DNA of 64,000 bases from UBA4744 sp963723165 (GTDB taxonomy: Bacteria > Actinomycetota > Acidimicrobiia > Spongiisociales > UBA4744), in NCBI GenBank assembly GCA_963723165.1, contig CAVRPP010000003.1:441788-505787 (forward strand), in the 5' to 3' direction. Positions 59,198 through 64,000 of the stretch are shown one piece after another. The notes beneath the pieces are model-generated. The model did no database searches and was not told where the DNA came from. It saw only the letters and a program-made list of their open reading frames with translations. Each line of letters opens with the position of its first letter. Position 1 is the first letter of the stretch. The position numbers were made by a program, and so were the translations under genes.

Positions 59198-60426
59198 CAG
59201 GCATCCCCGTCTTTGGGATCGGTGGGCTCGCTTCGTCAACTACCGGCGCTTCGTCAACTACCGGCGCTTCGTCAACTACCGGCGCTTCGTCAACTACCGG
59301 CGCTTCGTCAACTACCGGCGCTTCGTCAACTACCGGCGCTTCGTCAACGACGGACTCAGGTTCGGTTTTCTCTTCAGCGGAACCAGCATCGGCCGGCTCA
59401 ACGGCTGCATCGTCCGCCACGATGGCGGCGGGTTCGGCCGCGGCTTCTTTGGGAGCTTCGGGCGACTCGGAGGCCGTTTCCTCGAGATCGACGCTTGCGT
59501 CGGCTACGGGAGTAGCAATCGGCTCGTCGACGGCGATGGTCTCAACCTCGTCCTCGTATTCGCTCTTCGCCACCTCGGGGGCAATACGCTTGCCGCCGCC
59601 GGCCTCAATCAGGCGCTTGCCGTCGCGCTTGCCGCCGCCGGCTTCGATGAGGCGCTTGCCGCCGCCGGCCTCAATGACCTTCGATCCGCGCCCGGCTCCC
59701 ACAGCATGCTCCGCCCGGGACTTGGCCGGTGCCACCCGGCCGGGTCCGCCGGAGGCCAGGGCAGCTTCCGCAGCGACCTTTTCCCGGGTTGCCTTGAGCG
59801 ACGTGACGACGTCACCTTTGTAGACCCAAACCTTGATACCGATGGCCCCCACGGTGGTGCGAGCGGTCGACATTCCGAAGTCGATGTCCGCCGCGCAGGG
59901 TATGGAGTGGCACTCGACCTTCCCGATACCACTCGCGGCGTCCCATGTCCGAACCGCCCAGGCGGCCGTTTGACTCCACCCGGACGCCTTCTGCCCCGGC
60001 CTTCATCGCGGTCGCCACCGCCCGTTTCATGGCACGACGGAAGGAAACCCGGTTCTCGAGCTGATCGGCGATTCCCCGGGCCAGCAACTGCGCATCGGTC
60101 TCGGGATCGCGAACTTCAATGATGTTGAGCTTCACGCGCCGGCCGGAGAGCTTCTCCAACCCTGCCCGCAGACGGTCGGCCTCAGATCCTTTGCGACCGA
60201 TCACGACCCCGGGACGGGCCGTGTGGATCTCGACAACCACTTTGTCTCTGGTCCGCTCGATCTCAATGCGCGAGACCGCCCCACGGGTCAGTTCCCCGTT
60301 GAGATAGTCGCGGATTTGCCAATCCTCGTTGACGAGCTCCGTGTATTCCTTGTCGCTGTACCAACGTGACTTCCAGTCCGTGACAATTCCGAGACGGAAT
60401 ACGTACGGGTTGACTTTCTGGCCCAT
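59197..60426 (-). CDS. rpsC: 30S ribosomal protein S3 with long acidic C-terminal extension (two frameshifts as sequenced)
   Basis: S3 binds 16S rRNA and forms the mRNA entry helicase. The N-terminal 175 residues ('GQKVNPYVFRLGIVTDWKSR', KH motif 'VVIGRKGSEADRLR') read to 'REGRVPLHTLR', then one extra base near 59888-59896 shifts the frame. 'MSTARTTVGAIGIKVWVYKG' continues in the new frame, followed by a repeat-rich extension. Near 59222-59230 a missing base (minus AGCCCACC) is needed to return to the first frame and reach TGA at 59199-59197, which overlaps the rplP start. Reconstructed length is about 409 residues, against the usual 210-280. The extension has basic 'LIEAGGGKR' repeats, then a long Glu/Ala/Val/Pro stretch. 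Confidence 0.88.
59231..59350 (-). repeat. Seven 18-bp tandem repeats encoding VVDEAP in rpsC
   Basis: CGCTTCGTCAACTACCGG is repeated head to tail with almost no changes; the last copy (59339 on) has GACGG in place of TACCGG. On the coding strand each unit gives Val-Val-Asp-Glu-Ala-Pro, six times, then VVDEAS. Because the unit is 18 bp, changes in copy number keep the frame. It is a coding VNTR. Confidence 0.95.
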
Positions 60427-60767
60427 TACGCCTCATCCTCCTCGGAAACCACAATCGTGATGTGGCAGGTTCGTTTACGTATGCGAGTCGCCCGGCCTCG
60501 CGCCCGGGGTCGCCACCGCTTGAGGGTCGGACCCTCATCGGCAAATGCTTCGGAGACCCTCAACTCGTCGGAGTCCAAAGCGAAGTTGTGCTCGGCGTTC
60601 GCCACTGCCGAATTGAGAACCTTGCGGACGGGATCGGCCGCCCGTCGATCGGTGAACGCCAAAACGTGGCGCGCCTCTTCTACGGGGAGACCCCGAACGA
60701 GGTCGAGCACTCGCCGTACCTTGTAGGGCGACTGTCGAATATGTTTTGCCTGGGCGCGCACCTTCAT
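60426..60767 (-). CDS. rplV: 50S ribosomal protein L22
   Basis: A 113-residue L22. 'AKHIRQSPYKVRRVLDLVRG' and the C-terminal hairpin 'TLKRWRPRARGRATRIRKRT', which lines the exit tunnel. Its stop shares a base with the rpsC start and its start overlaps rpsS by 4 bp. Confidence 0.97.
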   Translation of the reverse strand: MKVRAQAKHIRQSPYKVRRVLDLVRGLPVEEARHVLAFTDRRAADPVRKVLNSAVANAEHNFALDSDELRVSEAFADEGPTLKRWRPRARGRATRIRKRTCHITIVVSEEDEA

Positions 60768-61048
60768 CCTCGCCTCGCTGCCTTGTCTCTAGCTCCCGCG
60801 TGCCCGCGGAAGGTCCTCGTCGGCGCAAACTCACCGAGTTTGTGACCGACCATTGATTCGGTGATGTACACGGGGACGTGCTTGCGTCCATCGTGCACGG
60901 CAATGGTGTGCCCGACCATCTCCGGGATGATCGTGGAGCGCCGGCTCCAGGTCTTGATGACCCGCTTTTCGCCTTTGCGGTTGAGTTCGTCAACCTTCTT
61001 GACGAGATGATCGTCGATGAAGGGTCCCTTTTTCAAACTACGAGCCAT
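60764..61048 (-). CDS. rpsS: 30S ribosomal protein S19
   Basis: A 94-residue S19. 'RSLKKGPFIDDHLVKKVDEL', 'IKTWSRRSTIIPEMVGHTIA' and 'VYITESMVGHKLGEFAPTRT' are the family signature. It starts 6 bp after rplB. Confidence 0.97.
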   Translation of the reverse strand: MARSLKKGPFIDDHLVKKVDELNRKGEKRVIKTWSRRSTIIPEMVGHTIAVHDGRKHVPVYITESMVGHKLGEFAPTRTFRGHAGARDKAARRG

Positions 61049-61054
61049 GATCGA

Positions 61055-61888
61055 CTACCTCCGACCCTTCTTCGACCGTCGCCGGACTATGTCCTTGTCG
61101 CTTGATTTGTTCTTCTTTCTCGTCCGGCCTTCCGGCTTGCCCCAGGGGCTCGCCGGGTGGCGCCCACCGGAGGATTTACCCTCTCCTCCGCCGAGCGGGT
61201 GGTCGACCGGGTTCATGGCCACACCCCTCGTCTGGGGGCGAACGCCTTTCCATCGGGATCGGCCGGCCTTGCCCGTCTTCACCAACTCGGACTCCGGGTT
61301 CCCAACCTCGCCGACCGTTGCCCGGCAGTCGAGTTCCACGTTGCGCATCTCCCCGGAAGGCAACCGGAGCAGGGCCTTGTTCCCTTCCTTGCTCATCAGT
61401 TGCACAGCTGCACCCGCCGAACGAGCCATTTTCGCCCCGCCACCGGGACGCATCTCGATCGCATGGACGGTCGTCCCGGCCGGTATGTTCCGCAGCGGAA
61501 GAGCATTCCCGGGTCGAATCTCAGCGCCGGAACCGGACTCCAACACGGCTCCCGGCTTGATCCCGAGCGGAGCAAGGATATAGGTCTTTTCCCCATCGGC
61601 ATAATGCAGGAGCGCCAGGCGTGCATTGCGGTTCGGGTCGTATTCGATGGCGGCCACCTTGGCGGGGATGCCATCCTTGGTGCGGCGGAAGTCGACGATG
61701 CGATAGCGCTGCTTGTGGCCACCGCCCCGATGCCGCGAGGTGATCCGGCCGTGCACGTTGCGGCCCCCGGTAGAGCTCTTTTTGTCGATCAAGCTCTTCT
61801 CCGGCTTCTTCTTCGTGATCTCCGAGTAGTCGGAAACCGTTTGGAAGCGCCGACCCGGCGATGTGGGCTTGAGTTTTCTTACAGCCAT
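61055..61888 (-). CDS. rplB: 50S ribosomal protein L2
   Basis: A 277-residue L2, needed for peptidyl transfer. 'RNVHGRITSRHRGGGHKQRY', 'GTTVHAIEMRPGGGAKMARS' and 'GVAMNPVDHPLGGGEGKSSG' (with the conserved histidine) are present. It is separated from rplW by a heptad repeat gap of 99 bp. Confidence 0.97.
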   Translation of the reverse strand: MAVRKLKPTSPGRRFQTVSDYSEITKKKPEKSLIDKKSSTGGRNVHGRITSRHRGGGHKQRYRIVDFRRTKDGIPAKVAAIEYDPNRNARLALLHYADGEKTYILAPLGIKPGAVLESGSGAEIRPGNALPLRNIPAGTTVHAIEMRPGGGAKMARSAGAAVQLMSKEGNKALLRLPSGEMRNVELDCRATVGEVGNPESELVKTGKAGRSRWKGVRPQTRGVAMNPVDHPLGGGEGKSSGGRHPASPWGKPEGRTRKKNKSSDKDIVRRRSKKGRR

Positions 61889-61892
61889 AACA

Positions 61893-61974
61893 AGTCCTCA
61901 GTTATCAGTTCACAGTTCTCAGTACCAGCCATGCCGTCCACTGACGACTGATGACGGATAACTGATAACTGGCT
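61893..61974. repeat. Heptad-phased repeat, two inverted arms (rplB-rplW gap)
   Basis: Left arm AGTCCTC, AGTTATC, AGTTCAC, AGTTCTC, AGTACCA (61893-61927). Right arm ACTGACG, ACTGATG, ACGGATA, ACTGATA, ACTGGCT (61940-61974). CAGTTATCAGTT on the left is the exact reverse complement of AACTGATAACTG on the right, so a 12-bp perfect stem can form. Confidence 0.92.
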
Positions 61975-61987
61975 TCGCATATCCATG

Positions 61988-62275
61988 TCACACACCAAAT
62001 ATGTCAATTGTGTCTCCGGGAGCAAGCGTGACCAGCGCCCGCTTGGAGTCGCTGCGTTTGCCAACGACCCATCCCGTTCTCTTCTGCTTGCCTTTGCGGT
62101 TGATGGTGTTCACCTTCAGGACATCGACGTCGAAGATCCTCGACACGGCCTGGCGGATTTCGGTCTTGTTCGCCCGCCGGTCGACCACAAAGGTGTAGGT
62201 GTTCAAGTCCTCGATCAAGTCGTACGACTTCTCCGATACGACCGGTGCGAGAATCACGTCGCGGGGATCTTTCAT
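61988..62275 (-). CDS. rplW: 50S ribosomal protein L23
   Basis: A 95-residue L23, the docking site for trigger factor and SRP at the tunnel exit. 'DVILAPVVSEKSYDLIEDLN' and 'FVVDRRANKTEIRQAVSRIF' are typical. It overlaps rplD by 4 bp. Confidence 0.96.
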   Translation of the reverse strand: MKDPRDVILAPVVSEKSYDLIEDLNTYTFVVDRRANKTEIRQAVSRIFDVDVLKVNTINRKGKQKRTGWVVGKRSDSKRALVTLAPGDTIDIFGV

Positions 62276-63003
62276 GACTTCTCCCCTTCCATCTCAAAGT
62301 CGTCGGTGGCGTCGGGCGCAGCCGGAGACGCTTCAGAGGCCGGTTCCTGGATGAAATCCTTCTCCGATACGTCGTAGGACCCGGCGGCGACCGAGCCGAG
62401 CGTGTCAGTAGTGAACAGCACCGTGTCGGACCAGAGAACGTCGTAGGCCGAAAGCTGTCCGGTATGGGTGAGGACCACATGCGGGAGGTTGCGGAACGAA
62501 CGTTCGGCGACCCGGTCCGTCGGTCCGAGCACGATCAGAGCCTTGCGGGTTGCACCAACCGCCTCGAGCAGCGCCGTGGCGTTCTTGGTCTTGGGTTCGG
62601 ACCAGTCGATGGTCTCGACCACCTTGATGCTGTTTTCTGAAGCTCTCGCCGACAGGGCACTACGCAAAGCGAGCCTTTTCATCTTCTTGGGCGTCCGCTG
62701 GCTGTAGTCGCGAGGGTGAGGGCCGAAAACAACGCCGCCGCCGACCCATTGAGGCGATCGAATGGACCCGTGTCTTGCTCGACCGAGTCCCTTCTGGCGC
62801 CACGGTTTCCGGCCGCCTCCCCGAACCTCGCTTCGGGTCTTCGTGCTGGCAGTTCCGGAACGGGCCGCGGCCCGTTGCGCATTCACGACCTGATGCATGA
62901 CGGCTATGTTCGGCTCAACACCGAAAACAGCAGGATCCAGCTTCACATCGCCCTTTGGTGTGCCATCGCTGGCGAACAGAGCAGCCTGGGGTACTTCAGG
63001 CAT
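62272..63003 (-). CDS. rplD: 50S ribosomal protein L4
   Basis: A 243-residue L4. The tunnel loop 'RGGGRKPWRQKGLGRARHGS' and 'IRSPQWVGGGVVFGPHPRDY' is clear. The C-terminus has an acidic extension of about 30 residues ('EPASEASPAAPDATDDFEME'). It overlaps rplC by 8 bp. Confidence 0.96.
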   Translation of the reverse strand: MPEVPQAALFASDGTPKGDVKLDPAVFGVEPNIAVMHQVVNAQRAAARSGTASTKTRSEVRGGGRKPWRQKGLGRARHGSIRSPQWVGGGVVFGPHPRDYSQRTPKKMKRLALRSALSARASENSIKVVETIDWSEPKTKNATALLEAVGATRKALIVLGPTDRVAERSFRNLPHVVLTHTGQLSAYDVLWSDTVLFTTDTLGSVAAGSYDVSEKDFIQEPASEASPAAPDATDDFEMEGEKS

Positions 63004-63634
63004 TGGCTTTCACCGCCTCTCGCACCAATACGACCGAGCCGGAAGGCCCGGGAACCGATCCGCCGAGCATCAGAATGCCGCGCTTGGCATCGACGTCGAC
63101 GATCTCAACATTGAGGGTCGTGACCCGCTCACCGCCCATGCGGCCGGGCATCTTCTTGCCCTTGAAAACACGAGCCGGGGTCGCACAGGCGCCGATCGAA
63201 CCAGGTGCACGGTGCACTTTGTGCACGCCGTGGCTGGCACCCTGTCCGGAGAAATTGTGGCGTTTCATGACGCCCTGGAAACCTTTGCCCTTGGAGATAC
63301 CGGCAACATCGGCTTTGCCGCCTTTGACAAGCACGTCGGCGACGTTGATTTCCTGACCGATCTTGTACTCGTCCGGGTCATCGACCCGAAGCTCGACCAG
63401 GTGACGGCTCGGAGCAACGCCGGCAGCCGCATAATGGCCGGCCATCGGCTTGTTCACCTTGCGGGCCGGTAACTCCCGAAAAGAGATCTGAATGGCCGAG
63501 TAGCCGTCGACTTCCTTTCGTTTGATCTGTGTGACGAAGCAGGGACCAGCTTTGATGACCGTTACCGGAATTGCCCGGGCGTCTTCATCAAAAACCTGGG
63601 TCATACCCAGCTTCTCGCCAAGAATCGCCTTCAC
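62996..63634 (-). CDS. rplC: 50S ribosomal protein L3
   Basis: A 212-residue L3. 'KAILGEKLGMTQVFDEDARA' at the start; 'GKGFQGVMKRHNFSGQGASH' contains the glutamine that is methylated in enterobacteria. The GTG at 63634 overlaps the rpsJ stop by 4 bp; the longer open frame runs over rpsJ and is not used. Confidence 0.96.
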   Translation of the reverse strand: MKAILGEKLGMTQVFDEDARAIPVTVIKAGPCFVTQIKRKEVDGYSAIQISFRELPARKVNKPMAGHYAAAGVAPSRHLVELRVDDPDEYKIGQEINVADVLVKGGKADVAGISKGKGFQGVMKRHNFSGQGASHGVHKVHRAPGSIGACATPARVFKGKKMPGRMGGERVTTLNVEIVDVDAKRGILMLGGSVPGPSGSVVLVREAVKANA

Positions 63635-63946
63635 AGCTTTATCTCCACTTCTACGCCGGCCGGAAGATCGAGACGCATGAGCGAGTCGACCGTCTTGGGG
63701 GTCGGCTCGAGTATGTCGATCAACCGCTTGTGGATACGCATCTCGAAATGCTCCCGCGAGTCCTTGTCGACGTGGGGCGAACGGATCACGCAATAGCGGT
63801 GAATCTCCGTCGGGAGTGGCACCGGGCCCTTGATCTTTGCCTGGGTGCGCACAACCGTCTCAGCAATCTTCCGCGGCGGACTCGTCGACCACTTCGTGGT
63901 CGTAGGCCTTGAGCCTGATGCGGATCTTCTGTCCTTGGTCTGCCAT
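63631..63946 (-). CDS. rpsJ: 30S ribosomal protein S10 (frameshifted as sequenced)
   Basis: It starts MADQGQKIRIRLKAYDHEV, runs to 'VVDESA', then reads out of frame to an early stop. The rest ('TQAKIKGPVPLPTEIHRYCV' to 'LPAGVEVEIKL') is in the next frame. One extra base within 63871-63880 (minus-strand TCCGCCGCGGAAG, where S-A-R-K-I is expected) explains it. Reconstructed length is 104 residues, normal for S10 of this type. It is the first gene of the S10 operon; the expected upstream tuf is beyond the window. Confidence 0.93.
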
Positions 63947-63981
63947 TGTCGCTTTGCTCCCGTTCTCAGTTCTCGGATCGC

Positions 63982-63998
63982 CCCACCCCGAGGGTGGG
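63982..63998. terminator. Hairpin upstream of rpsJ at the window edge
   Basis: CCCACCC, a 3-nt loop, GGGTGGG, followed on the plus strand by TT at the end of the window. It may be the terminator of the upstream gene or a leader hairpin of the S10 operon; the window ends too soon to decide. Two heptad-type units (TTCTCAG, TTCTCGG, 63963-63976) lie next to it. Confidence 0.4.
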
Positions 63999-64000
63999 TT

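Noticed and set aside
59231..59350. Frameshift caused by repeat-number change in the VVDEAP array
   Set aside because: The unit is 18 bp, so gain or loss of units cannot shift the frame; the indel must lie next to the array.
58554..59873. A 439-residue fusion ORF joining the S3 C-terminus, an L16 region and L29
   Set aside because: The middle part is rplP read out of frame. The fusion is open only because of the rpsC frameshift, and rplP itself is intact in its own frame.
25830..63880. Programmed +1 frameshifting in groEL, rplN, rpsC and rpsJ
   Set aside because: No shared slippery codon or stop codon context could be found at the four sites, and these genes are not known to use recoding. 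Consensus error is simpler.

Overview
The window is about 64 kb of GC-rich bacterial DNA. Its gene content and order point to Actinomycetota, probably a deep lineage such as Acidimicrobiia (inference; no phylogeny was run). The supporting marks are the zinc-type S14, a GuaB3-type IMPDH paralogue, GroEL ending in a DF motif behind CIRCE operators, and the gene order read along the minus strand: S10-spc-alpha ribosomal cluster, rplQ, truA, rplM-rpsI, glmM, glmS, acpS, nnr, alr, tsaE-tsaB-rimI-tsaD, groES-groEL, then guaB3-guaA.

Layout. 1-5.8 kb: a B12-binding mutase fragment, transaldolase, an MFS exporter, and a plus-strand ECF sigma unit paired with a membrane-anchored Asp-box propeller protein. 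6-15.3 kb (minus): pcrA, a sensor kinase, a REC-GAF regulator, a CheA-like hybrid, guaA, guaB3. 15.4-20.4 kb: a CPBP protease, trpS, a 22-CXXCH multiheme cytochrome made of eleven near-identical 90-bp units, and two small membrane proteins. 20.4-23.6 kb (plus): citramalate synthase behind a leader peptide with four consecutive Ile codons and a terminator, followed by a PLP decarboxylase. 23.6-30.6 kb: Nudix, GNAT, groESL, CorA, a DUF1295 protein and an M50-CBS protease. 30.6-40.2 kb: the tsa/alr/nnr operon, acpS and accessory genes. 40.2-48.3 kb: glmS with a glmS ribozyme in its leader, glmM, rpsI-rplM, truA and others. 48.3-64 kb: rplQ-rpoA through rpsJ, the almost complete S10-spc-alpha cluster including secY, adk and map.

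Four things stand out. (1) A family of degenerate 7-bp-phased tandem repeats, often as two inverted arms, fills at least ten short gaps, including several inside the ribosomal cluster. (2) The repeat-built cytochrome. (3) The cimA attenuator and the glmS ribozyme, two clear cis-acting RNA controls. (4) Five single-base indels that break groEL, rplN, rpsC (twice) and rpsJ. These look like consensus errors, but they cluster in conserved, highly expressed genes. rpsC also has a long acidic C-terminal extension containing a hexapeptide repeat.

Coordinates of broken genes are given for the whole reconstructed gene. No tRNA, rRNA, CRISPR array or insertion sequence was recognised.
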